A DNA stretch of 6,325 nt from Ruminococcus sp. GTDB taxonomy: Bacteria > Bacillota_A > Clostridia > Oscillospirales > Acutalibacteraceae. The notes beneath the pieces were generated by a model. The model saw only the letters and a program-made list of their open reading frames with translations. It was not told where the DNA came from and did no database searches. The stretch is from assembly GCA_017481395.1 (NCBI GenBank), contig JAFUPE010000066.1:1-6325 (forward strand). Direction: 5' to 3'. Made by a program: the position numbers and the translations under genes. Of the stretch, positions 1 to 6,095 are shown piece after piece; position 1 is the stretch's first letter, and the number at the start of each line of letters is the position of its first letter.

Positions 1-1128
1 GTTGGGAACGCCGCCATCATTGTGAGCAAGCACTGTGCCCTCGAAGGCACGCTTGTTTACATAATCCATGGTCTTGCCCGAGAGGAAGTTGAGTCCGTCA
101 ACATTATCCTCGTCAAAACCGATGGTAATTTCCTTTTTGCATTTGTTAAACTGAACAACAGTTTCAAAAAGATTACGTCTGCCGTCCTGAATATACTGAC
201 CCATAGAGTGAAGGTCTGTAGAGAAAACAACGCTTGCTGGGAAGATACCCTTCTGGTCCTTACCCTCGCTTTCGCCGTAAAGCTGCTTAAACCACTCGTT
301 CATCATAGTAAAGCCGGGTTCATAAGCAACTAAAACTTCGGTAGTCATACCCTTGCGGTAAAGAAGGTTACGGATTGCAGCGTACTTGTAGCAATCATTT
401 GTAAACATATCGGGGTTATCGAACTCGTCCTGAGCCTTTTTAGCACCCTGCATTAAAGCGTCGATGTCGCAACCTGCAACAGCAATGGGAAGAAGACCAA
501 CTGCAGTTAAAACAGAATATCTGCCGCCAACATCATCGGGAACTACGAAAGTTTCGTAGCCTTCGCGGTCAGCTAACTGCTTTAATGTACCTCTTGCCTT
601 GTCGGTTGTGCAGTAGATACGCTCTCTTGCACCTTCCTTGCCGTACTTTTTCTCTAAAAGCTCTCTGAATACTCTGAAAGCAATAGCAGGCTCGGTAGTT
701 GTGCCCGACTTGGAAATCATATTTATAGAAATGTTCTTGCCCTCGCAAAGCTCTAAAAGCTCAGCCAAAGCTGTAGAACTGATGGAATTACCTGCATAAT
801 AAATCTGAGGTGTATCCTTACAAAGAGCGTTGTAGTTAGGAGATTTTAAGAACTCAATAGCTGCTCTTGCTCCTAAGTATGAGCCGCCGATACCGATAAC
901 AATAAAAATGTCGGTGTCGCTCTGGATTTTTTTAGCGGCTTTTTTGATACGGTCAAACTCGTCTTTGTCATAGTCGGTAGGCAATGTAAGCCAGCCGATA
1001 AAATCGTTGCCGATTCCTGTGCCGCTGTGCAGTGCTTCGTGTGCGGATTTAACCTGAGCAGCAATGCCCTGGTATTCGTCCTCACCAATGAAAGCCTGAA
1101 TATGCTTGTCATTAACCTGCGTAGGCAT
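1..1128 (-). CDS. pgi: Glucose-6-phosphate isomerase, C-terminus outside the window
   Basis: Cytoplasmic glycolytic enzyme that interconverts glucose 6-phosphate and fructose 6-phosphate. The 376 codons present are open to the window edge; the family is usually about 450 residues in Firmicutes, so roughly 75 C-terminal residues, including the catalytic lysine near the end, lie outside. Visible family marks are the N-terminal [11 protein letters not shown] block (40-50), the sugar-phosphate-binding segment [14 protein letters not shown] (77-90), SKSGTTTEP (139-147), the family signature [14 protein letters not shown] (198-211), GESEGK with the presumed catalytic Glu286, and His307 in STDLHSMGQ. 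The 21-residue Glu-to-His spacing matches Gram-positive enzymes. The ATG at 1128 is chosen because AAGGGGGAG (1135-1143) lies 6 bases upstream and the N-terminus aligns with relatives. It has its own promoter and need not depend on the upstream carboxypeptidase gene. Identification is very secure. Confidence 0.97.
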   Translation of the reverse strand, partial: MPTQVNDKHIQAFIGEDEYQGIAAQVKSAHEALHSGTGIGNDFIGWLTLPTDYDKDEFDRIKKAAKKIQSDTDIFIVIGIGGSYLGARAAIEFLKSPNYNALCKDTPQIYYAGNSISSTALAELLELCEGKNISINMISKSGTTTEPAIAFRVFRELLEKKYGKEGARERIYCTTDKARGTLKQLADREGYETFVVPDDVGGRYSVLTAVGLLPIAVAGCDIDALMQGAKKAQDEFDNPDMFTNDCYKYAAIRNLLYRKGMTTEVLVAYEPGFTMMNEWFKQLYGESEGKDQKGIFPASVVFSTDLHSMGQYIQDGRRNLFETVVQFNKCKKEITIGFDEDNVDGLNFLSGKTMDYVNKRAFEGTVLAHNDGGVPN

Positions 1129-1156
1129 AGTAAACTCCCCCTTGGAAAATGTTTTC

Positions 1157-1170
1157 GGGTGCAATCACCC
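1157..1170 (-). other. Short stem-loop in the pgi leader
   Basis: GGGTG and CACCC form a perfect 5-bp stem around a 4-base loop. It sits between the predicted transcription start (about 1180) and the pgi ribosome binding site (1135-1143). It could stabilise the 5' end of the message or be chance; it is too short to call a riboswitch and has no U-tract to act as a terminator. Confidence 0.35.
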
Positions 1171-1186
1171 ATAGTTTATTGAGGGT

Positions 1187-1215
1187 ATTATACTATATTT
1201 TGTGGAGTATTGCAA
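1187..1215 (-). promoter_or_regulatory. Sigma-A-type promoter for pgi
   Basis: On the minus strand, TTGCAA (1210-1215) is followed after exactly 17 bases by a perfect TATAAT (1187-1192). The predicted start is near 1180, which leaves a leader of about 50 bases before the pgi ATG. The promoter lies just downstream of the carboxypeptidase stop at 1256, so pgi is probably transcribed independently. No convincing intrinsic terminator is visible between 1216 and 1255, so some read-through from the upstream operon is possible. Confidence 0.8.
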
Positions 1216-1255
1216 GGTGTATTTGGTTATTTTGTAAAATTTTTAATAAAAGTTT

Positions 1256-2401
1256 TTAAAATTCAAACAATTTGCACAGTAAAAAACCAAATACAGACTT
1301 AAAAGAGATTTTTTCGACACTTTCGGTTGTAACAATATCGAACTCATCTACCGTTGAGCCCTCGTATAAAAACGAAACCTTACCCACCTTTGTGCCTGCT
1401 TCAACAGGTGCCTCTAACTCTTCGGCTACTGTAATTTTGCTTTCGATTTCTGCGTTACCGCTTTTAGGTAGCAAGGCAGACTTTGATATATCGCAAGTAA
1501 CCCCTGCCACAGGCTTCATTCCCGACTTTACTTTAACCGGTGTAATGACACCGCCCGCGAGAGTGAGCTCTTTGACCATATAGTTTGCAAAACCGTAGTC
1601 CATAAGCTTTGCAGCATCTGAAAAACGAGAGGTACCCGTATCACAGCCTAACACCACAGCCACCAGCGACATTCCATCCCTTTCTGCCGTTGCAGACATA
1701 CAGCTTCCTGCACCAGAGGTAGTACCTGTTTTTAAACCTGTGATACCTTTATAGGACTTTAAAAGCTTATTTGTGTTTACAATCTGGGTTTCTCCCCCAC
1801 GCAAGGTATCAATCCAAATCGAGCTGTAGTCAAAAATCTTTTCGTGAGTAATAAGCTCCGCGGACATCAATGCCACATCATAGGCACTTGTAAGGTGACC
1901 CTCCTCGTCAAGTCCGTTACAATTTTTAAAGGTTGTATCATTCATACCAAGTACTTTGGCCTTTTCGTTCATTTTGTTTACAAATTCCTCTTCTGTGCCC
2001 GAAATTGCCTCGGCAAGAGCAACGGCGGCATCATTGGCAGAGGCAACCACCACAGCCTTAATCATGTGGTCAACTGTCATCGATTCGCCCTCTTCAAGCC
2101 ATATATCCGAACCGCCCATAGATGCGGCGTGAGCTGATGAGGTAATTAAATCTGTATAGTCCAGCTTACCGCTTTCGATTGCCTCGAATACAAGTATTAG
2201 GGTCATAACCTTTGTAATTGATGCACAAGGACGGATATCGTGAGGATTCTTTTCGAATAAAATTTTTTTGGTGGAAGGCTCCATTAGCACCGCCGAGGGT
2301 GCAGTTATTTCATCCTCGCCCAAGGCAGAAACACCACAAACGCTTGAAGGTAACATTAGTACCACCGCAAAAAGAAAGGATAAAAGCCTCTTCTTTAACA
2401 T
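1256..2401 (-). CDS. dacF: D-alanyl-D-alanine carboxypeptidase (peptidase S11, DacF/PBP5-like)
   Basis: Secreted low-molecular-weight penicillin-binding protein that removes the terminal D-Ala from peptidoglycan stem peptides. With the ATG at 2401 it has 381 residues. A signal peptide (two Lys/Arg clusters, a hydrophobic core, likely cleavage after VSA near residue 26) precedes the catalytic domain. All three active-site motifs are intact: SITK with nucleophile Ser61 and Lys64, SAN at 121-123, and KTG at 224-226. A beta-rich PBP5-type C-terminal domain follows (about 282-362), then a hydrophobic/amphipathic tail (about 363-381, VFGFLLCKLFEF) suited to anchoring on the outer membrane face. The start at 2401 is preferred to the in-frame TTG at 2425 because AAAGAGG (2409-2415) lies 7 bases before it and the signal peptide then begins MLKKRL. 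It is last in the ispD-ispF operon, 56 bases after ispF. The symbol is by family; a dacA or dacB designation is equally possible. Confidence 0.93.
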   Translation of the reverse strand: MLKKRLLSFLFAVVLMLPSSVCGVSALGEDEITAPSAVLMEPSTKKILFEKNPHDIRPCASITKVMTLILVFEAIESGKLDYTDLITSSAHAASMGGSDIWLEEGESMTVDHMIKAVVVASANDAAVALAEAISGTEEEFVNKMNEKAKVLGMNDTTFKNCNGLDEEGHLTSAYDVALMSAELITHEKIFDYSSIWIDTLRGGETQIVNTNKLLKSYKGITGLKTGTTSGAGSCMSATAERDGMSLVAVVLGCDTGTSRFSDAAKLMDYGFANYMVKELTLAGGVITPVKVKSGMKPVAGVTCDISKSALLPKSGNAEIESKITVAEELEAPVEAGTKVGKVSFLYEGSTVDEFDIVTTESVEKISFKSVFGFLLCKLFEF

Positions 2402-2448
2402 AAAAACACCTCTTTCATATATCAAATGAATATGAAAAAGGTGCTCTC
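2402..2448 (-). promoter_or_regulatory. Hairpin that includes the carboxypeptidase ribosome binding site
   Basis: On the minus-strand RNA, CACCTTTTTCATAT (2443-2430) pairs with ATATGAAAGAGGTG (2420-2407) around a 9-base loop. This is a 14-bp stem whose only imperfection is one G·U pair, and wobble and A-U pairs can extend it outward to 2448/2402. The 3' arm contains the AAAGAGG ribosome binding site, and five U residues lead directly into the ATG at 2401. The structure could hold back translation, act as an intrinsic terminator or attenuator between ispF and the carboxypeptidase gene, or form a stabilising end after RNA cleavage. The imperfection is a wobble pair on the minus strand but an A·C mismatch on the plus strand, which fits a role in minus-strand RNA. 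Confidence 0.6.
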
Positions 2449-2457
2449 TTTATTCTT

Positions 2458-2931
2458 TTATTTGTTTTCTAAAAGGCAAACCGCGTGAGCCGCCATACCA
2501 AAGCCTTCGCCCGAAAAGCCCAACCCCTCTTCGGTAGTTGCCTTAACATTTACAGCATCCGCATCAACCAAGCAAGCGTCGGCAATATTTTCGCACATTT
2601 TATCGATAAAGGGTCTGAGTTTCGGCTTCTGTGCAATAATTGTTGCATCAATATTACCTACTCTGTAGCCTTTATCATTAACCGCCTTAACGGCTATTCT
2701 TAAAAGCTCTACGCTGTCTGCATCCTTAAATGACATATCTGTGTCGGGAAAAAGAAGCCCTATGTCCCCCATTTTCGCCGCACCTAAAATCGCATCAGTT
2801 ACGGCGTGGCACAAAACGTCGGCATCAGAATGGCCGTCAAGTCCAAGAGTATAAGGAATTTCAACGCCGCCTAAAATTAAACGTCTGCCCTCTTTTAGTC
2901 TGTGAACGTCGTAGCCGTGACCTATTCTCAT
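2458..2931 (-). CDS. ispF: 2-C-methyl-D-erythritol 2,4-cyclodiphosphate synthase
   Basis: Cytoplasmic enzyme of the MEP isoprenoid pathway that cyclises CDP-ME 2-phosphate to 2-C-methyl-D-erythritol 2,4-cyclodiphosphate with release of CMP; the family works as a homotrimer. The length of 157 residues is typical. The metal ligands Asp8, His10 and His42 are in place (GHGYDVH at 4-10; HSDADVLCH at 34-42), as are [12 protein letters not shown] (54-65) and the C-terminal [14 protein letters not shown] block (130-143). The ATG at 2931 overlaps the ispD stop as ATGA, implying translational coupling, and AGGA (2941-2944) lies 9 bases upstream within ispD. Adjacent or fused ispD and ispF genes are common; they are separate here. 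Nothing anomalous is seen. Confidence 0.97.
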   Translation of the reverse strand: MRIGHGYDVHRLKEGRRLILGGVEIPYTLGLDGHSDADVLCHAVTDAILGAAKMGDIGLLFPDTDMSFKDADSVELLRIAVKAVNDKGYRVGNIDATIIAQKPKLRPFIDKMCENIADACLVDADAVNVKATTEEGLGFSGEGFGMAAHAVCLLENK

Positions 2932-3632
2932 ACTTCGTTTTCCTGCCTTTTCTTTAAAATACTTTCTGCCATTGGGATATCAGCCTGAGTGGTAAGCTTT
3001 ATATTAGGGTGATCTCCTATTACGATTTTGGGACAAACACCTATTTCCTCTACCATGGCACAATCGTCGGTAAAGCCCTTGCCCTTGGCATTATTTAATG
3101 CCTTAAGGTACAGCTCTCGTTCAAAAACCTGAGGTGTCTGCACCGCCATAAGAGTTGAACGATTAGGAGTTGAGGTAATAACGCCCTCTTTATCAACCAC
3201 CTTAATTGTATCGACAACAGGCGTGCCTAATGTTGCCGCCTTACACTCCAAAGCCTCGGCAACTACCTTGTTAATATCATGAGTGGTGATAAGAGCCCTT
3301 GCTCCGTCATGAATGGCAAAATGAGTAGCACATCCGCTTGCAGCCATAACTCCGTTTTTAACACTTTCGCTTCGCTCGCTACCGCCTACGGTAAACGCCT
3401 TGACCTTTGAAAAACCATATTCGTTCACAAGGTCTTTGAGGGTATCCATGTCTACCTTTCGACAGACGATAACAATCTCATCAACAGAAGACGCCAACTC
3501 GAAAGCTTTAAGGGTATAGCTTATGGTAGGCTTACCTAAAAGAGGAATAAGCTGTTTGCTAACATAGCAGGACATTCTTGTAGAATTGCCTGCGGCAACT
3601 ATTACCGCACTTACATAAGGCTTGTTGCTCAT
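2928..3632 (-). CDS. ispD: 2-C-methyl-D-erythritol 4-phosphate cytidylyltransferase
   Basis: Transfers CMP from CTP to 2-C-methyl-D-erythritol 4-phosphate, giving CDP-methylerythritol in the MEP pathway. It has 234 residues, the normal size. The nucleotide-binding loop AAGNSTRM (13-20) carries Arg19, followed by [11 protein letters not shown] with Lys26. Other family marks are IHDGAR (107-112), TPVVDTIK (137-144), Arg158 in the segment before AVQTPQVF (163-170), TDD (188-190) and NIKLT with Lys212. Two mild departures from the E. coli pattern are Ser17 in place of a loop glycine, and Ala113 where proline often follows the DGAR or DAAR motif; neither is catalytic. The start at 3632 is chosen over an in-frame ATG at 3653 because AGGAG (3641-3645) lies 8 bases before it. 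It is 17 bases downstream of the zinc-ribbon gene and overlaps ispF by 4 bases. Confidence 0.96.
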   Translation of the reverse strand: MSNKPYVSAVIVAAGNSTRMSCYVSKQLIPLLGKPTISYTLKAFELASSVDEIVIVCRKVDMDTLKDLVNEYGFSKVKAFTVGGSERSESVKNGVMAASGCATHFAIHDGARALITTHDINKVVAEALECKAATLGTPVVDTIKVVDKEGVITSTPNRSTLMAVQTPQVFERELYLKALNNAKGKGFTDDCAMVEEIGVCPKIVIGDHPNIKLTTQADIPMAESILKKRQENEV

Positions 3633-3649
3633 AATAAAATCTCCTAAAA

Positions 3650-4192
3650 TCACCAGAAGCTAATAAGTCTTGTCATAACGGGAATACCCATTGAATTTTT
3701 AATAAGTGCCGCTATCAGGTCAATACCCCAGATAAGCAGACACGCTACAACAATAAAGAGTATAATCCAAAGAACCTGAAATGATTTTCGTTTTGTACCT
3801 GTTGTTTCTTCAAAAAGCTCGTCATAAGTTTTTTCGTTGGCAAAGCGTTGGGTGCTTTCTTCAACCTGAAGCTTTTTATCAGGGTCAGCCACACCTAAGC
3901 CTACACAAATATCAAAGGCTTCGCTATAAAACTCGAAAGGTACAAGCAAAGAATAATCCGTCTCGGCACTAATCTTGGCGTTATACTGGTTGTAAACATC
4001 TTTTTCGGGATTAAAGAATTCACAGGGAATGCCCTTTTCTTTTAAAGCCGGTTCTACAATCGCCCTTAGGCTTCCCTTTACTTCGGCAACCTTAACGCTT
4101 GACTGAGGTTTGCATTCGCTTAAGGCACCGCCGCAACCTCCGCAGGTGTCGCCGTCATTTATAAGTTCATAGCAGTTTTCGCAGTATTTCAT
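3650..4192 (-). CDS. Uncharacterised zinc-ribbon protein with one C-terminal membrane helix
   Basis: No named function is recognised. The 180-residue product has three visible parts. Residues 4-20 form a CxxC-x9-CxxC zinc ribbon (Cys4, Cys7, Cys17, Cys20). Residues about 35-100 form a soluble segment that reads like a small DUF2007-type alpha/beta domain (a helix ending in EKGIPCEFF, then a YSLLVPFEFYSEAFDI strand-helix); that assignment is an inference from pattern alone. A charged linker with TKRK leads to one hydrophobic helix (about 139-164) and a short tail, so the ribbon and middle domain probably face the cytoplasm. The ATG at 4192 is preferred because AAGGAG (4202-4207) is 9 bases upstream; the ATG at 4201 abuts that site too closely. 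It is first in the operon and 17 bases before ispD. Co-transcription suggests an envelope or regulatory role, but this is not shown. Confidence 0.8.
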   Translation of the reverse strand: MKYCENCYELINDGDTCGGCGGALSECKPQSSVKVAEVKGSLRAIVEPALKEKGIPCEFFNPEKDVYNQYNAKISAETDYSLLVPFEFYSEAFDICVGLGVADPDKKLQVEESTQRFANEKTYDELFEETTGTKRKSFQVLWIILFIVVACLLIWGIDLIAALIKNSMGIPVMTRLISFW

Positions 4193-4225
4193 TTTAAACA
4201 TCTCCTTAAGGGGATTTATAAAATT

Positions 4226-4254
4226 ATTATACCACAATATAAAACCATTTGCAA
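4226..4254 (-). promoter_or_regulatory. Sigma-A-type promoter of the zinc-ribbon/ispD/ispF/carboxypeptidase operon
   Basis: On the minus strand, TTGCAA (4249-4254), a 17-base spacer and a perfect TATAAT (4226-4231). The predicted start near 4219 leaves a leader of about 27 bases that carries the AAGGAG site at 4202-4207. The -35 hexamer, spacer length and -10 hexamer are identical to those of the pgi promoter, though the spacers differ. The short gaps and the ATGA overlap downstream suggest that the four genes share this promoter. Confidence 0.8.
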
Positions 4255-4284
4255 TAACAGCTAAATTAACGCATTGTTAAATAT

Positions 4285-4310
4285 GTACGGGGAGGTCACA
4301 CCTCCCCTAC
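4285..4310. repeat. GC-rich palindrome, likely dispersed intergenic repeat
   Basis: GGGGAGGT (4289-4296) and ACCTCCCC (4300-4307) form a perfect 8-bp stem around the triplet CAC. GTA (4285-4287) and TAC (4308-4310) extend it with one bulged C. The element is much richer in GC than the AT-rich flanks, and no run of T follows on either strand, so it is a poor fit to an intrinsic terminator. Short palindromes of this GTAGGGG...CCCCTAC style occur as scattered intergenic repeats in many clostridial genomes; membership here is inferred from appearance. Its position between dpaB and the next promoter would also let it act as an mRNA 3' end. Confidence 0.6.
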
Positions 4311-4343
4311 AGTTCATCTTCAAATCAGAATGCTTTTGAACTG
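4310..4343 (-). other. Inverted repeat immediately after the dpaB stop
   Basis: CAGTTCA (4310-4316) and TGAACTG (4337-4343) are perfect 7-base arms around 20 bases. An alternative pairing of TTCAAA (4319-4324) with TTTGAA (4335-4340) shares one arm, so the two folds exclude each other. The repeat starts directly after the dpaB TAG and directly precedes the GC-rich palindrome, with which it shares base 4310. It may be part of the transcript 3' end, but no clear U-tract follows. Confidence 0.35.
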
Positions 4344-4916
4344 CTATTTTATTACAGGCTGAAGCTGCTCTTTTTCTAAGGCTTTTTTCAGAGCCTCGGG
4401 AATAAGTCCGAAGTGTGACACAAGAGAATTAGGCTTTTTTACGGGGTCATCCTGAGAAAATGGCACAAAGAAAATATTCTTTGTATTTATTAATCTTCCG
4501 ATATTCTGTGCACTTGCACCTAAACCGTCGTTGGTAGCTATGCTAAGAAGCACAGGTCGATTTATCCTCAGATGGGATTTTGCCGCCATAGTAACAGGTG
4601 TGTCGGTAATTCCCAAAGAAAGCTTTCCCAAGGTATTTCCTGTGCAAGGTGCTATAAGAAGCACGTCACACATTTCTTTTGGGCCTATTGGCTCTGCACC
4701 GCTTATAGTGTGAATAATCTGATGTTCTGCTATTTCCTCAACACTTTTTATTATGTCCGAGGATTTTCCAAATCTGGTGTCGGTATTGTATGCGTTAAAG
4801 GACATAATCGGCAGAATATTAATGCCAAGCCCCTTTAATATTTTCATTTGCTCTATCGCCTTGCTAAAAGTACAAAATGAACCGCACATAGCAAAACCGA
4901 CGGTTTTTCCTGTCAC
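4344..4916 (-). CDS. dpaB: Dipicolinate synthase subunit B
   Basis: Also known as spoVFB. Together with DpaA it converts the lysine-pathway intermediate dihydrodipicolinate (or its hydrated form) to dipicolinic acid in the mother cell during sporulation. The 190-residue product matches the flavoprotein-like DpaB family throughout: GFAMCGSFCTF (7-17), TDTRFG (45-50), AEPIGPKEMCDVLLIAPCTGNTLGKLS as a long conserved core (74-100), ITDTPVTMAAKSHLR (103-117), TNDGLG (128-133), FFVPFSQDDP (149-158) and the QPV end. Translation begins at a GTG (4916-4914) that overlaps the dpaA stop as GTGA; AGGAGG (4924-4929) lies 7 bases upstream inside dpaA, so the start is well supported and the subunits are coupled. 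Length is close to the B. subtilis protein (about 200). Confidence 0.97.
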   Translation of the reverse strand: MTGKTVGFAMCGSFCTFSKAIEQMKILKGLGINILPIMSFNAYNTDTRFGKSSDIIKSVEEIAEHQIIHTISGAEPIGPKEMCDVLLIAPCTGNTLGKLSLGITDTPVTMAAKSHLRINRPVLLSIATNDGLGASAQNIGRLINTKNIFFVPFSQDDPVKKPNSLVSHFGLIPEALKKALEKEQLQPVIK

Positions 4917-5782
4917 CTGTGTTCCTCCTCAAGAATGGTATATACGGTGTCTTTTATAATTTCCCCCGCTGTTTTCGGCGACGATTTGCCCGGCAGAGAT
5001 AAGGCGTGGATGCAATCAATATTAAGCCGCTTTGCCGCTTCAAAATCCACACTTCCGGGGTTTGAAGCAAGGTCTATAAGCAAAGCATTGCCTGCAATTT
5101 TTGCCAATAGCTCGGGACGAAAAACAAGGGCAGGCACAGTACTGAAAATTACGTCGAAATCTTTTTCACCGTAAAGCTCTGCGGTTTTAACAGCCTTTGC
5201 ACCAAGCATACGGATAGCGGCTAAATCCTCGCTTTTTCTTGCACTGACTGTAAGCTTAGGACTAAATGCACCTAAAAGCCTTGTAAGAGCCTTGCCTATT
5301 CTGCCGAAGCCGCAAACAAGAATTTTTGCTCCGTTTAAGGTACCCTCGTACTTTTCCATAGCGATTTTAACCGCACCCTCGGCGGTAACATATGCATTTG
5401 AAAGCACAAAATCCTCGCGGGCGTAGTAGTCGCTTAAAAGCGAAGGATTCAAAATCGGAGATACCGACAGCACCTTACCTTTCATTGCGGTAAATACTCT
5501 TTTGCCCGAAAGAAAAGGGGCAAGCTCACTAAGCTTGATTTTCTTTTCTGAAAATACCGCAGGAACATATCCGTCGTTATCCACACTTGGCAAAGGCAAA
5601 ATTATTACCTCGGCGTTTTGTGCGGCTTCTATGGGGTTCATAAGCCTTACGCCTCGCATAGAAAGCACCTTGTCAAAGCCGCCTAAGATGACCTCGAAAC
5701 CATCATCTGCAAGAGATCGTGCACAGTAAAGCTGCCGCTTGTCGCCGCCGATAATAGCAAAGGTTTTATATCCTATATTCAT
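4913..5782 (-). CDS. dpaA: Dipicolinate synthase subunit A
   Basis: Also known as spoVFA. NAD(P)-binding subunit of dipicolinate synthase, which makes the spore-core pyridine-2,6-dicarboxylate responsible for core dehydration and heat resistance. The 289 residues agree with the family (about 300). The N-terminal DpaA domain opens with FAIIGGDKRQ (8-17). A Rossmann nucleotide-binding core carries VCGFGRIGKAL (156-166), and the C-terminal end has LIDLASNPGSVDF (235-247) and LSLPGKSSPKTAGEII (261-276), all hallmarks of DpaA. The ATG at 5782 is the first in frame after an upstream stop. Its ribosome binding site is poor (AGTGGTG at 5790-5796), in contrast with the strong site for dpaB. The gene overlaps dpaB by 4 bases. 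Its presence indicates an endospore former that uses the SpoVF route rather than the EtfA route of some Clostridium species. Confidence 0.97.
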   Translation of the reverse strand: MNIGYKTFAIIGGDKRQLYCARSLADDGFEVILGGFDKVLSMRGVRLMNPIEAAQNAEVIILPLPSVDNDGYVPAVFSEKKIKLSELAPFLSGKRVFTAMKGKVLSVSPILNPSLLSDYYAREDFVLSNAYVTAEGAVKIAMEKYEGTLNGAKILVCGFGRIGKALTRLLGAFSPKLTVSARKSEDLAAIRMLGAKAVKTAELYGEKDFDVIFSTVPALVFRPELLAKIAGNALLIDLASNPGSVDFEAAKRLNIDCIHALSLPGKSSPKTAGEIIKDTVYTILEEEHR

Positions 5783-5821
5783 AAATAAACACCACTGTCA
5801 AATTAAATCTGCTCTCAGCGG

Positions 5822-5850
5822 TATATTATGCTTGCCACGATTGGTTTGAC
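5822..5850 (-). promoter_or_regulatory. Candidate sporulation (sigma-E/sigma-K type) promoter for dpaAB
   Basis: On the minus strand, GTCAAAC (5844-5850) is followed after 13 bases by CATAATATA (5822-5830), which fits the CATAnnnTA -10 element shared by the mother-cell factors sigma-E and sigma-K. The predicted start near 5815 would leave a leader of about 30 bases. In B. subtilis the spoVF operon depends on sigma-K. The -35 half is weak and could be read several ways, and a poor sigma-A reading (CATAAT with TGTCAA) cannot be excluded. Confidence 0.5.
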
Positions 5851-5867
5851 ACCTTTTATGTAAAAGA

Positions 5868-5903
5868 TAAAGCCTTTTTCCGATTTTTCAGAAAAAGGCT
5901 TTA
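5868..5903 (-). terminator. Rho-independent terminator after the DUF1540-type gene
   Basis: TAAAGCCTTTTTC (5868-5880) and GAAAAAGGCTTTA (5891-5903) form a perfect 13-bp stem around a 10-base loop. On the minus strand the stem begins 6 bases after the stop at 5910 and is followed by TCTTTTAC, a modest U-rich tail. It separates the small gene from the dpaA promoter. The stem is A/U-rich apart from its GCC/GGC core. Confidence 0.75.
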
Positions 5904-5909
5904 GTTTAA

Positions 5910-6095
5910 TTAACCATTACAGCAGTTTTTATTTACAAAGCTTCGACAGTCTGCACACTGCTTATCGGTAGGATTAGGCTCGTGAGTGCCTACAATGATT
6001 TTATCAAGCACACAGTAGCCCTGCTGATTGTTATTGTGCTTACAGGAAAATACTGAGCACTGGATGCTTCTGTTAAGACTTTGCATATTATCCAT
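5910..6095 (-). CDS. Small cysteine-rich protein, DUF1540 type
   Basis: A 61-residue product with seven cysteines (13, 18, 28, 47, 50, 58, 59) spaced as C-x4-C-x9-C-x18-C-x2-C-x7-CC. The sequence IQCSVFSC...GYCVLDKIIVG...QCADCRSF is the recognisable DUF1540 pattern, a presumed metal-binding module common in Clostridia with no firm biochemical role. The ATG at 6095 is a best choice: upstream sequence in the same frame is open but shows no family similarity and lies antisense to the divergent gene. Neither this ATG, the ATG at 6086 nor the GTG at 6104 has a good Shine-Dalgarno site. A perfect dyad covers the start codon. The gene is followed by its own terminator and appears monocistronic. DUF1540 assignment is from pattern, not a search. 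Confidence 0.8.
   Translation of the reverse strand: MDNMQSLNRSIQCSVFSCKHNNNQQGYCVLDKIIVGTHEPNPTDKQCADCRSFVNKNCCNG

Noticed and set aside
873..1172. A 99-residue minus-strand frame over the pgi 5' end
   Set aside because: It lies in another frame over strongly conserved pgi sequence and has arginine/leucine-rich shadow-like composition.
1216..1255. Possible terminator between the carboxypeptidase gene and pgi
   Set aside because: The stretch is only AT-rich with AAAATTTT-type self-complementarity; there is no GC-containing stem followed by a U-tract.
1272..1583. Plus-strand frames opposite the carboxypeptidase gene, and similar ones opposite ispF, dpaB, dpaA and pgi
   Set aside because: All are antisense to confidently identified genes, lack convincing ribosome binding sites and show no domain pattern.
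2402..2425. An 8-residue N-terminal extension of the carboxypeptidase from the TTG at 2425
   Set aside because: The AAAGAGG site lies inside this stretch, 7 bases before the ATG at 2401, and the signal peptide is normal without the extension.
2449..2490. Possible separate promoter for the carboxypeptidase gene beginning with TTGCCT at the end of ispF
   Set aside because: No acceptable -10 hexamer lies 16-18 bases downstream.
3633..3653. A longer ispD start at the in-frame ATG at 3653
   Set aside because: The AGGAG site at 3641-3645 is correctly placed for the ATG at 3632, and the extra seven residues do not belong to the family.
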